Positions 20,649 through 32,726 of a stretch of 64,000 nucleotides of DNA are shown in pieces; positions within the stretch are counted from its first letter, which is position 1; each line of letters starts with the position of its first letter. Source of the stretch: Saccharum officinarum (taxonomy: Eukaryota > Streptophyta > Magnoliopsida > Poales > Poaceae); contig CM036160.1 in assembly GCA_020631735.1 (NCBI GenBank), forward strand, positions 111,148,680 to 111,212,679, written 5' to 3'. The position numbers and the translations under genes are program-made. The notes beneath the pieces are model-generated. The model had not been told where the DNA came from. It was given only the letters and a program-made list of their open reading frames with translations, and made no database searches.

Positions 20649-20957
20649 GTGTCTTTGGTTTGTAAAATTACTGAGGGTGGTCCTGTCATGTGCGGGGTGG
20701 AGATTGAGTTGCCGCTTCCAGGTTTCATTCAGGTTCTACGGAGCTTTTTCGTTTGGGTTCCTGTGCAGTCGGATCATACCCGTGCATATGAGCTGGCTGC
20801 CCTACAGGCAGTATCATACCTAGGAGTACAAAATATGTATGGGTTTCTTGTCGTGCACTATAGTTTCCAGGGGTTAGTTTTGTACGAAACGGTAGCTCGT
20901 GCGTCTGTTTCTTTGGCAGCCAGAGCTACTGAAGTGGCAAATGTTGCTGCCAATTAA
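20649..20957 (+). pseudogene. fragment of an uncharacterised grass protein
   Basis: One frame has clear protein character, including AYELAALQAVSYL, then a block with YGFLVVHYSFQGLVLY, then ARASVSLAARATEVANVAAN and a stop. There is no convincing ATG, and a TGA at 20625 closes the frame upstream, so it looks like the C-terminal piece of a longer protein. It recalls uncharacterised grass proteins often found near transposons, but I cannot name the family. Confidence 0.35.
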
Positions 20958-23140
20958 GCAGTGTGATTCAGATAGGTGTGAAGATATAGCAAGCCAATGT
21001 CATTGCTTCCTTAAAGAGGTTTTAATTGTTCAATTGAATGAATGTTTCTACATTCCAAAAAAATATATATATACTTAATGTTCCGAAGCAAAACAAGCTA
21101 TGCTTAGATGTTCAGAGGCAGATTATGAATACACACAGATAGTTTTTAGCTCTTCTGCAAGAATTTGAGCTGCAGATGGAACATCACCTCTGAAACTAAT
21201 TTTGAGGAATATCTATTGATGTTTTGATTTTTATTTTTAAATTATGAAGCTGCAATATCTAAGGTTACCAACTACCCATGAATTTTGGCAAGAATATGTC
21301 ATCTGGAGTCATTATGTTTTCTTCTCTAGAATCTTAAACATATAGCTCTGTTTGTATTCGAGGTGGCACCGTACTAAAATCTTGTTATTGAGGACCGTAT
21401 CAGATATGCTCATCACTTATTGGCCTGTTTAGAACAACAGCAGAATATAGGAGGTTTGACTATTAAAATCTTGTTTTTGAGGACCTTATCTATAGATGTA
21501 CTGTTTAGAACAGTAGCAGAATATAGGAGAGCATTTTAGTTTTATGTCAGTGATTTGGTGCTTCCAGTCATAGTGTAAGGTTTTATGTCAATTGGTTTTT
21601 TTAACTTTAGCTCAGAATCTAGAGCCAGTCTAGAATGGAGTGAAGTGTTCGTCAAAATAAACATGAACCTTTCCATCAGCAAGGACCAAGGGAAGGTGAG
21701 AATTCGAAATATCTTCAATTTTGAGTCTTGATGCTGCTACATTCAGGGAACTCTAGAAAGTTCATGTCAAGATGATTTGTATGGCTGTAGTCTGTCCTAC
21801 TTTCGCAGAGTCGCGAACTTTATTACAGGGAGTACCACGTAGTATCTTTGTGATGCAACTTGATTGCTTTAGCAATGCTTTTATAGTGGGGCATCAAGCA
21901 TGTAGTCTATTGAGGATACCATGAGACATCTCTAGCTGGGCAAGTGCCTCACTAAGTAGTTTACATATTAGATATGAGGTTTTCCCTCAGCTGTGCATTG
22001 TATTATTTGTACATTTTCATGAGACTATATATTTGCATAGCAGTCATCTACTGTAAACTACTTAGCTCCTGATAAACTTGAGTGTCAGAGCATAAAGGTA
22101 CCAATTGATCCTTGCTGAAATATTTGAGAAACTCACTAAAGAAACTAGAGTTTTTAGTTGTTTATCTAAAGATCTGCAATGTTGTGAACACACCTCACTA
22201 TCCTTGATCATGACACTTAATTTGTGCTTCAGCTGTGAAGCTATTATGTTCAGAATCCTAGAAGCTCACAGGTTTGAGATTAGATGGATGGTGAACCAGT
22301 TATTCCTGTATTAATATATTTTACTTTTTTCCCTGATGGTATGGTTCTCATTAGTTTAATGTTATTTTATAAAAAACACAGGAAAGAACATATATCACAT
22401 TTTGGTATGTGAGATTCAGACTAGCGTGGGTCCAGATCAAATTAGTTTGGTGGCTGCTGATGGCGCTGACCACTTGGATGAACGGCATAAGCACCTAATT
22501 AGCAGGTATTTGTTGCCTTGTTGGCCTGCTTGGTTATTCCAGTTTGCTAATTGTCATGTGTAATGATCATTTGTTTTTTTTATGTTCTGAGTAGGAACAA
22601 ATATAATTACTTCAGTTGCTTTTAGCGGCGGGTGACCCAGCGTCCAGGTGGTGGGCGCATCCCAGTCAAACCTATTCTATACGTTCCAGGTGAGGAAAGC
22701 TGACTGGCTTGGTTTGCCTGTGTCTCTCATTGACTGCGTCATGACATTAGTAGAATTAAAGTGTGGGAACGGGAAAGTGTTGGTAGAATTGTTATGTTAG
22801 TTCACCTAGCATATTTCTACGTATTAACAAGTTATCGTTTATTATTTCTCCTGTTGCAGCATTGTGAATGATAAGCTTCTTGCTCCTGAAAAGAAGCGAT
22901 CTCGTGGAGGTCGTTCTTTGGCTCAGGAGAGTGGCTTGATAAGGTAAATCCTGCCAGTGCTGCTTTCAGTTATACTTCTGCTGGGTATGTTCTAAGTTTT
23001 GATGATTTGCCTTGCTGCTTTACAGCTATCTCGTGCTGCTCCAGATCTTTTGATTGGATGGACCCTTTGCCTTTTGCCATCCAGAGGAGACTTTTGCCTG
23101 CTTTTGTTGGTGTCATTCTCCACGCTGAAAATTGGACCTC

Positions 23141-24198
23141 GTGATGTAGGTCCACGGTGGAGACGTGACACCCGGTAACGAAGGCTTGAGCCGTATATGG
23201 GCAATTAGGCATGAAGAGCTCCTTAGTTTAGTCAACCTTGTCATTAGGCCTATATATATTCTATGTGCATATTAGTGCATCGATATTGCCCGGTAGCGAC
23301 AGCAACTCTGCGGCCACATCTCACTTGGCCAGATGATCCTGCGAGATAGACTCGCGGCTGATATCATGTGTGCTGGGAAAACTATGCCCCCTGTGATTCA
23401 GTTACTATGACAGGCTCCTGAGTGTAACTGTGGATGATCTGTTATGCATATTTTCATTTGTTTCCTTATTCTGTCCCATGTAAGATATAAGTACTATTTG
23501 GACAGCCTCTCTCTCTTTCTATATATATATATAGCGTTTGAACACCTTGCAGCTGTTTTAGAAATCCAGCTTTCTATTCGGCGCTCGTGTTGTTATATTT
23601 ATATTTTCACTCTTTATCAACACTATCCATTTTCTACATAGAACTGCGGCCGGGCATGACTCGGGCGCATGGGCGCGCACAAATCACTAGTCACCAACGG
23701 CCAAGGCTACAGACTCCATTCCGCTTCTTTTCCTGCCGCGGTGTCGGAGTGGAAAGCCGAGCCCTCCGCTTCCAGACTCTGAAAAGGCGCTGTCGCCTTC
23801 TGCGCACGCACGGCACAGGGGAGGCCGGGACCCCGGTGGTGGCCCGGCGGCAGCGCGGGCTCTGCTCGGGGGCTCGGGGCAGGAGCACGCGGACTCCACG
23901 GTGGCCACCCATCGGTTCGCGTCCGTGTCGTGGAGGCCCGCGCGGCCGCGCCGCGCCAGTTCCATCTGCGTCCACGCCCCCCGCCCCCGTGCCGCGTCGC
24001 TGTTGCCACGCAATTATTTGCTCTGCTCTGCTGCGAGTCTTTTTGGCTGGGGACGGGAACATGTTTTTACCGGCGGCTAATGACGCTGTCTGCAGCCACT
24101 GACGCTGGCGCAAAGCATGTGCTGCGCGCCGCTGCTGCCTGATGATCTGATCTGCCACTCTGCATGTAAACATACGGGGAAGGAACAATCCAACTCCA
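23141..24198. other. no gene recognised; GC-rich island
   Basis: 23650-24010 is GC-rich with overlapping open frames on both strands of Arg/Pro/Ala character. A short (TA)n tract lies at about 23520-23534. No promoter or splice structure is convincing. Confidence 0.35.
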
Positions 24199-24437
24199 GG
24201 CCTCGTTTAGATTGAAAAAAATTTCAAACTGATGAATAGTATCACTTTCGTCTTATTTGACAAATATTGTCCAATCGTGGTCCAACTAGGCTCAAAAGAT
24301 TCATCTCGTGATTTCCAACTAAACTGTGTAATTAGTTATTTTTTTACCTATATTTAATACTCCATGCAAGCGGTTAAAAATTGATATGACGGAGAGAGTG
24401 AAAAAACTTGGAATTTTGAGGGAAACTAAACAAGGCC
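24199..24437. mobile_element. PIF/Harbinger-type MITE ('GGCCTTGTTTAG' family)
   Basis: Ends GGCCTCGTTTAGATTG and CTAAACAAGGCC; reverse orientation relative to 17728-17970. It has the same internal words ('gacaaatattgtccaatcgtgg', 'aaaagattcatctcg'). The target duplication is imperfect. Confidence 0.7.
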
Positions 24438-24637
24438 CAACCAAAAGTGGATCTTTGTAGTAGTATATAGCAGGAGTACGTGAAATTCTCGAGGGCGAAG
24501 GTTGTAACTTGTACTTGTACCATCGGAGAACCTAATCTTCGGGCGAGACGTCTGGATCCGGCCATTACTCGACACTCCCTCGTATGCGGTGGCTTAGGTG
24601 AAGCATTCACTACGGCTTCAAATGGATCACACACCTA

Positions 24638-24879
24638 GGGCTCGTTTAGATTGCAAAAAAAATAAACCTGATGAATAGTACCACTTTCGTCTTATTTAAC
24701 AAATATTATCCAATCGTGGACCAACTAGACTCAAAAGATTCATCTCGAGATTTCCAACTAAACTGTGTAATTATTTTTTTTTTACCTACATTTAATACTC
24801 CATGTAAACGGTTAAAAATTGATGTGATAAAGAGAGAGTGAAAAAACTTAAAAAATTTGGATGGCATCTAAACAAGCCC
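24638..24879. mobile_element. PIF/Harbinger-type MITE, second copy nearby
   Basis: Ends GGGCTCGTTTAGATTGC and CTAAACAAGCCC with CTA duplications at 24635-24637 and 24880-24882. It is in the same orientation as 24199-24437, 200 bases away. Confidence 0.75.
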
Positions 24880-24882
24880 CTA

Positions 24883-27660
24883 GCAGGGCACGCACGTCTC
24901 ATCTCCGGATGCCCAAAAACCCTGCGGCCTAGGTACTCTTATCTGTTTATTATTATATTATGCACGCACGACCTAGCACACCTCTCGTAGTCAGCAGAGT
25001 ATCAAAATTCTCAGAGAAGTACGGAGTAGAAGTACACACTACACGTACTACTACACTGTAAACACCCCCTTTCCGTTTTCCTACGGGTACGTTTTGCCTG
25101 CGTACCCGGAGCACAAAGCAGGGGTGGACGGACGCCAACGCGCGCTTGCGTACAAGCGTCACCACGGAAAGTCCACCGGGCTCCAAGCCCCCAAAAACGT
25201 CCCGGTCGGCGGTCGGACCCCGCGGCCCCATGCGCGCCGTCCGTTTCGTGGGCTTAGCGGGAGCGGACGGCAGGATGGGCCGCCCACTCGCCGTCGCGGG
25301 GTGACCCCGCCGTCCCTTGCAGCTGGAATCCTGTGCTTTCCTTCGTCCACTCCACAAACCAACCCGCTTTACTGTCCAAAAAAAAAACCCCCAACCCCAA
25401 CCCGCTTTGGGGAGGAATTAATTAGTGGAGGAGGTTTGGACTGGCGTGAGAGGTACTGGACAGGAATGAATCAAATCTAGCAGATCGTTAAGCTGCTGGA
25501 ACTGGAAGCTTTCCATTTTGCGCCTCCTAGTTTGTGGGTTTTGAGACGTCAACCTTTTGCACACCAAATGTTGGTGATGGTTGCGGTGACGGTTTATTGT
25601 TACAGTTTAGGAATGTTTTGACTTTTGATGAGGTGGGTGCTATTTCTTTACTCACTTCGTTTCAAAAAATTATATATCTCTCAGACAAAATACTGCTTCA
25701 CAAATTTATATATGCTAATGGCGGGCTTCGCAAATTTTTCAACTTTAACATGCCATACGTAGATGGCTGAATGAATTGTGACGGCTTTCAGAGGCGGAGC
25801 AGAAATGTGTTTTCCCTTTTTTTAGGAGAGGACAGTATATGTTTTCACAATTTATTCAAATTAATTTTTTCTAACAGAAAATGTAGAGGCTTAGGGGGGT
25901 TTTTGCCCCCTCCCCTATCTCTATCATTGGCGACTTCCACGCCATCAAGGGCAACAACTGCCTAATGAGCAGTGGAGTCGACTTCCACACCATACGCGAC
26001 GTGTCAGAGGCCAGCAATTTCATCGTGGAGAAATTTGTCAAGAGCAACGACCGGTTAACGAGTACAGGGCAGGGCTCTGGCTGTATCATTTTACCTGTCA
26101 ATAGTTATATATAAATTTAGTTTCCTCCCTTGTGTTTTCCAGAGATTTGTCTTGCTGTTCTGATAAGAGAAAAAAATGGGTGTCAAGATGTTGATTTTGT
26201 CAGACAATTTTATTAACTAAGGACAAACTGGCAACCGTATGAGTTAAAAATGAGGGCAAAAAAGGCGTATAATTTGTTCAATTCGAATTTTGGTCCGAAA
26301 AGTAGGCCGAGAGACTAAAACAAACATCTAAAACAAATAGGCCATGTATAGTGACAGCAACCATCCAACCAATTTATCACAGGGGTAGTATTGTCCTTTC
26401 AAATGTCAAAGCTTACCGGAAAAAATGTAAAAGGGGAAAGAGGCAAAATGACAGGAGCAAATGTTTTGGCTAGTATTTTTGTGAAGCCCACGATTAGCAT
26501 GTCAAATTTGTGAAGCCTGTTGTTTTGGCTAGCAAATAGACAATTTTCTCCTCTGGTTTCACAAAGAGATTTATTATTGAAGTTGAGAGAAACACCATTA
26601 CTATTGGCAAATGACTAAATTACACCTTACAAAAAGATACTCTATAGTGTCTTTCTTGTGGACATCCATCATTCTTGCTTGGATAAAAACGATTCAGCCA
26701 CTTAGATTTCGTTAATCCACTCCTGCAAACCAATGGTGGGCCCAATATTTTGAACTTGGGTATTCAAAATTGCGAAAATGAATCAATTTTTATTTGACAA
26801 TCTGAAATCCAATGGATGACCTAGAATTTTGTTGGTATGCAACACTAATATTTTCATACGCAAATCAAAAAGGATCAATTTAGCAATTCAGTAAGCAATA
26901 GTAAAATTTGTTATGCAACCTGATATTTTAAAACAAGTACAAACTAACCCAAGTTTGTGCTCTATATGAACCACAAGAATTTAGCGTGAATTTTCTTGTC
27001 GTTACCTCGTGCTGATGTGCCCTGCTACTGCTGGAGTCCGCTGCTTCGCCGCCGCCACCGGTAGGTGCTAGGGTTTGGGGTTGGGAAAGAAAACAGGAGA
27101 GCTTGAGCGATCGCAAGCGGGCGATGTGCTGGTGCGTCTGCCTGATGCCCAGCGGGATAGAAGTTAGTTCACATGGCGCTGGGCCTTGTTCAGCCATCGA
27201 GTGGGGTGAAGTTTTAGGCTGAATTCTTAATACAATATTCATTTGGCTTATTTTCTTCTTTTTCCAATGCAATACACAAAAGTTTTGGTAAAAAGTTTGG
27301 GTATTTAAATGAATACCCTTGAATTTAGATAGGCCCGTCCCTGCCTGCACTATATGGATTCTTATATAAGTTTTTAATATATCCAAACACCAACGTACTA
27401 AAATATCGTTTCGTTTGGAGCAGCAACAAATTTGCCTCTTGTCTTTGAGAAAATATTTCTGTACATACACGTGTATCCAAGAAAAATACAAAAAATACAC
27501 AGAGTACTTTTACATAAAGACCAGCCAATAATTTCTGTATAGATGGAGGCCGATTCTGTAAAAGCAGTCCAATCCACTTCTCTCACTAATCACATGTGTC
27601 CAGCCGACCAGCGGAGTCGTGAGCCAGAGTGCCAGACAAACCGAGCAGCATACACACGTA
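24883..27660. other. intergenic, with one possible gene fragment
   Basis: No complete gene is seen. At about 25925-26070 one plus-strand frame reads DFHAIKGNNCLMSSGVDFHT and then VSEASNFIVEKFV, which looks protein-like but is unidentified and ends without a splice site; a captured or decayed fragment is possible. A GC-rich patch at 27020-27190 gives a minus-strand frame without family resemblance. Confidence 0.35.
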
Positions 27661-27669
27661 CGGCCCCCC

Positions 27670-27804
27670 AGCCTCCCCTCAGAATAAACAGCAAAAAAAG
27701 GAAGGGAAAAATCAATCGCGAGCACGAAGAACGGAGATCCAAATCGGCGCAAAAGGAGGCTCTCGCTCGCTTCGCCCGCACGGAAGTTCCTCCGCGCCAT
27801 CGAG
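27670..27804 (+). promoter_or_regulatory. putative 5'-UTR exon of the WEB-family gene
   Basis: A purine-rich, then CT-rich leader ends at CCATCGAG|GTGAGT (27804/27805). The matching acceptor is TGTGTAG|GAGC at 29098/29099, 35 bases before the start codon. This gives a 1.3 kb intron in the 5' UTR. The transcription start is not visible. Confidence 0.5.
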
Positions 27805-29133
27805 GTGAGTTTCGCCTCGTCCCTCCCTCCCGCTGCAATCCGCGAGTGTCTTTAGCTCCGGTTTCTCTGTCGGCTGTACGCGGGTGTTTCTTCCTCTTGT
27901 TTGGATTGGATGAAAACTGGTAGGAATCGCTCTCTGTTTCCGTTTGCGTTTCGTTTTGGTTCAGGTTGTCTGCGCTCTTCTCTTAGGGATCGAGAATTGC
28001 AGGCAGGTTCCTCGCTTCTAGCTCTGAACAGAGACTATACTTGGTCCGATTGTTCATAGGGACCAACGGTAGCAACTAAGGAAGATATGGTTTTTCATTT
28101 TCCTTGTGGAGTTGTAGTTCAGTTCGTCTTCATGTATGGGGAGTACTTGGTTCGATTGTTCACAGTCATAGGTGCTATGAATTTGTTTATGGTCAGGACA
28201 AAAGTTTTCGCTTTCATGATGTTTTTGTGGAAGAAGATGATGAGAAGCTCTCCGCCCTTCTCACCGTTAACTCTTTTGATTAACCAATTCAGTAACACCT
28301 GTTTAATGTTTCAGCTTGTTTGGTAGAGACATGGTGGTCCCTCGGTAATTTTGTATTTTTTTTTTCTTGGATACACGTGTATAATCTTTATCCAGAAACT
28401 TACAGGCCACAAACTTACAATTTAGCTCCGGACTTCTACGGATGACATATTTCAATGGATGACAAATATTCAATTCAGATATAGTTTAACATAGTTTGAA
28501 CTATTTGGAGACTTCAAACATTATTGCTGGCAAGTAAGAATAATGGTGTTGATGGGTCACCCTGGCCCGGTACTGCATTTTCGTTCCACTTTTAGCTTGT
28601 TAGGTGTTAGGAAAATGGTTCGGTTTTGTCTGGATATGTGCTTTTGTTTGTTAGGAAAGATGAATTAGGTAATGCAAAGATAAATGCTCGCTGCAATAGT
28701 AGTAGCTGAATAATTGCAGACGCAAAGTTGATTCAATGTCAGGTGCGGCAATCATTACTGCATGCAAGAGTGGATTCAATAGAGTTCTCCTTTACAGGAT
28801 GACGTGGCACTGCATATCCAGACGAGTGTCTTATTTAGCACACTTGTGTTGTTTATGCACCACTGATGACGTTGATAGATCTGTCTCTGAAATAAAAATA
28901 TGGCAAACACTAACAGTTTCCTGAATATTTAATTTTAATCCACTCAAAAGTCTGTAATGAAAATGCTACTTCTCATGAAGTCATGATAAGACCATGACGT
29001 GTAAGACTGTACATTCTGCAACCTTTCAGTACTTGGATATGTGCTACTATCATGTTTTATTTACCTGATTTTCATTTTGTTTGCAAAATAATGTGTAGGA
29101 GCAAACCAATTGCGGCCTGGAAAAGGCTAAGGA

Positions 29134-31698
29134 ATGGAATCGACGTATGGCACTGAAGAGAGTAACTCAAAAGACTCTTCAGCGGATTTACCAACTCCTG
29201 CAGCCAAGGAAGTTCCTGGACATAGTGATCATGAGGGGCCAAGCGGACATGAGGTGAAGTCAGCACAAGCAGAAACTGAAAACTCTACTCTGCATATAGT
29301 TTCTGCTGATAGTTTGGATTCGTCTTTACAGGTCCTAGAAACGAGGCTTCCTGATCTAACAGAAGACATTGCGAAATTAAATGCGCCTTCCAATACAGAT
29401 CCTGAAATACCGTCTAATTCAGGACCAACTGAGGCATACATAAGCTCAACAAATGATAAGGCAGATTATCCTTCTTCAGTAGACGCAAGTGAAGTGAACG
29501 GTGTGCCTGTAAATGTTTCAAATGGTGCCGGAACTATGCTAAGGGATGAAATGAAACCTAAAGAAGATGAAACACACCATCAGACTGATACGCACACAAA
29601 GCTGAAAATGAAACAAGATTCAGAAACAACACCTGAAAGTCCATACAGAGGCCTTATTGACACTGCTGCACCCTTTGAGTCTGTTAGAGAAGTTGTCACC
29701 AAGTTTGGAGGAATTGTTGATTGGAAAGCTCACAAAGCTCAGATGATCGAGGTAGTTCTTGATAAATTAACACCACATATAGATCACAGAGCTTTAGTTA
29801 TGGAACTGAAATTGTCTTTTACATAGTCAAATTTTTTACCATACAGTAAATCACTTAAAAAGGATTTTCTTTCATGCATGCAGAGACGCAAGCTCATACA
29901 ACCTGAACTAGAAAAGATTCGAACAGAAATTCCACTTTGCAAGGAGGAACTAGAAGCTGCTGAGATGGCTAAATCTCAAGTTGTGGATGAGCTAGAGCAC
30001 ACCAAGAGGCTTATTGAGGAGCTGAAGCATCACCTGGAGAAAGTACGGGTTGAAGAAGCTCAGGCAAAGCAGGACTCTGAGCTTGCACAACTCAGGGCAC
30101 AAGAGATTGAGCATGGAGTAGCTGATGAAGCTAGTGTGATAGCCAGGACACAAATGGAAGTCGCCAAAGAAAGGCACAAAAAGGCTGTTGCTGAACTTAA
30201 GTCAGTAAAAGAGGAGTTGACGTCAGTACATGAACAGTATGCTGCCCTGATAGATGAAAGAGACACGGTAATCAAAAGAGCGGAAGAGGTCATATCTGCA
30301 GGGAAGGAGATTGAGAAGAGAGTGGAGGAACTGACATTAGAATTGATTGCGTCTAAAGGGTCTCTTGAGTTGGCCCATGCTGCACATCATGAAGCAGAGG
30401 AATACAGGATCGGTGCAGTATTGGCGAAAGAGCAGGATTGCATTGCCTGGGAGAAAGAGTTGCATCAGGCACAAGAGGAACTGGAACAACTAGACAGTAA
30501 GCTTAAGTTCAATAATGATATGCAGCTGAATATTGATGCAAATTTGCGCAAGTTGCTTAGCCTCAAATCGGAGCTGTCTGCCTACATGGTGAAGAAACTG
30601 ACTGAAGAAGCTGAAGGAGTTTCCAAGGAGCATGAGTCTGAAGATTCTAAACACATTAGCAACTCAGTTAAGGAAGCTCTAGCATCGAAACAGAAAGAAC
30701 TTCAGGAGGTCAAAGCGGACATTGAGAAGGCAAAGGCTGAGGCCAACGTGCTAAGGTTTGCTGCCATGACACTCAGATCAGAACTGGACAATGAGAAAGC
30801 TTCACTTGTTGCGTTGCAACAGGGGGAGGCTATGGCATCCGTTGCTGTTTCTTCACTAGAAGCTGAGCTCAATCGAACAAAACAAGAGATAGAATCTGTC
30901 AGGTCCAAGGAAGCAGAGGCCGAAGAAAAGGTGGTGGAGCTTCCCATGGTTTTACAGCAAGCGACTCAGGAGGCTGAGGACGCCAGGGTAGCAGCTCACT
31001 TAGCTCATGAGGAGCTGAGGAAGGCCAAGGAGGAATTCGAGCAAACCAAGGCAGCTGCAACTGCAGCAGAGACCAGGTTATCTGCTGTTGTGAAAGAAGC
31101 AGAAGCATCCGTAGCATCAGAGAGGCTAGCACGCGAGGCGGTTCAAGCTTTGCAAGAAAGCAAAGAGGCAAGAGACACTACAGATTCTCCGAGACGAGTG
31201 GTGCTTCCTCTAAGCGAGTACTATGAACTCAGCAAGAGAGCACACGAAGCCGAAGAACAGGCGAGTGAGAAGGTAGCAGAAGCATTGGCACAGGTAGTGT
31301 CGGCAAAGGAATCAGAAGCAAGGAGCCTGGAGAGACTAAAGGAAACATCCGAGGAAATGGATGAGAAGAAGGAAGCACTTGAAATTGCATTGGAGAGAGC
31401 TGGGAGGGCGAACGAAGGCAAACTTGGTGCGGAGCAGGAACTGAGGAAATGGAGAGCTGACCATGAGCAGCGCCGCAGAGCTCATGAATCCACGAAACGC
31501 GCGGTGAATCCTTTGAATGGTCCATCTAGAGTATTTGTTGAACAGAAGGATCCATACCACGAGGAGCAGGAATCCAAGGTACAGATGTCGGGAAGTAGCT
31601 ACGAGGGCCTTGTTCCAAACCAAAAGTTGCAGAGGAAGAAATCGCTGTTCCCTCTGATGGGCTCGGTTCTATCCAGGAAGTCCCGGGCACAGACGTGA
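29134..31698 (+). CDS. WEB1/PMI2-type coiled-coil protein (WEAK CHLOROPLAST MOVEMENT UNDER BLUE LIGHT family)
   Basis: Two coding exons, 29134-29751 and 29884-31698, joined in phase 0, give 810 aa. The start follows a 5'-UTR intron. Residues 1-165 are acidic, Ser/Thr-rich and low in complexity. The family signature starts near residue 170 with [20 protein letters not shown] and runs through [14 protein letters not shown] to the [12 protein letters not shown] at the exon junction. From there to about residue 770 it is nearly continuous heptad coiled coil rich in Glu, Lys and Ala. The basic C-terminus carries [19 protein letters not shown]. In Arabidopsis, WEB1 and PMI2 interact to set the speed of light-induced chloroplast movement through actin; which member this is cannot be told here. 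Upstream frames on the minus strand are shadows. Confidence 0.92.
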
Positions 31699-32401
31699 GA
31701 TAAACAAGATCCTAGACACCTGGGACTTTGTCATTCACATTGCTGTACATTGGTGTAATAAGCTGATTTTTTGCCTGGTCTTCTTTGGAAAGAGCATTTT
31801 TTTGTTTTTGTTTTAAAGCTTGCCATCTGGTGAAAGTGTAATTTAATTTGTCGGTATAAAAACACAGTAGGGCACATTGGAATACGTTTATATGATTTTT
31901 TGGTAACTTATTAGTAGGTCCCCATGAAGAAATTGTTCATGTCCAGTCTAGGTGTAGCGCTATTCTGTAATGTTTCTCCTGAAACCTGAACTCTTTGGAG
32001 TGAGATAGTTACATACCTTTCTGAATGTTGATACACCTGCCACTGTGCTAGAATTCTCCTACCCTACTTTTGCTATCTTTTTCTGCCCACTTCTTTCTTC
32101 TTTTATATTTTATGTGTCTGATTTTTTTTGTTATTCAGACAACATGTACTTTTATCATTGTTTGACTATAAAAATTGTGAATTGTCTTGTACTTTAAGAT
32201 TGTTGCCACAAAAAAATATAGCAACTCCCTTTTCTGCCTAGTCACACAACGAATTAGGATCTCCATCGTGCTGCTCATAGAAGGTAATCTGCTACCGTCC
32301 CACTTGAAGTAATCTCTCCCACGATCAGGACCCATCTTTCCAAGATCCTATTCTCCGTCTTGTTTCTTTACAAACGCAGAGAACACCCATCCATTCGTTG
32401 C

Positions 32402-32432
<31 letters not shown>

Positions 32433-32726
32433 AGATCTGACCGGGATGCGCAGATAAGCACCTTGCGAGGCCAAACGAGAATAATTGGATTTTTTTTTAT
32501 GCAAAGGATAGGGAACTTTCTGCCAATACATCTCTTCAAAAGGACCCACAGAAGCTATTGCAAACAGAACAAAAATGGGCACCACCACCAGGACGATGAA
32601 CCTAGCTAGACTGGCTAGGAGATTCATGTGTAGTGTGTGTGTATAAAGAACTTGACTCGTGGGGGTAAGACAGTCCTAGACATTGCACTTAAAAAGAAAA
32701 CCTACCAAAAGAAAGAAGATCACAGT
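31699..32726. other. 3' UTR of the WEB-family gene and intergenic sequence
   Basis: AT-rich, with several T-rich stretches and no gene. It contains the homopolymer tract at 32401-32433 and ends at the target duplication of the LTR element. Confidence 0.5.
32401..32433. repeat. poly(C)22-poly(A)11 tract
   Basis: Twenty-two C residues are followed directly by eleven A residues. The complementary strand is a G22 run, able in principle to form a quadruplex; such runs also attract sequencing errors. Confidence 0.8.

Larger units (their letters stand above)
18990..23140 (+). pseudogene. unidentified transcribed-looking locus with exon-like pieces
   Basis: A TATA-like TATATAC (about 18998) precedes AACCCTAACCCTAG, a telo-box seen near transcription starts of housekeeping genes, and a CT-rich leader. 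Later pieces are bounded by plausible splice sites: 20430-20499 (CTGCAG|GG..CG|GTGAG), about 22410-22506 (reading VGPDQISLVAADGADHLDER), about 22597-22689 (reading RRVTQRPGGGRIPVKP, but preceded by an in-frame TAG) and 22860-22943 (reading NDKLLAPEKKRSRGGRSLAQ). The phases of these pieces do not join without stops, so I read this as a relic or a non-coding transcript. I do not recognise the protein. Confidence 0.3.

Noticed and set aside
23587..24188. Open frames of 165-171 aa on both strands
   Set aside because: Both follow from high GC content; neither shows motifs, and they overlap each other.
26928..27500. 190-aa minus-strand frame
   Set aside because: Composition changes along it, no domain is visible and it ends in AT-rich intergenic sequence.
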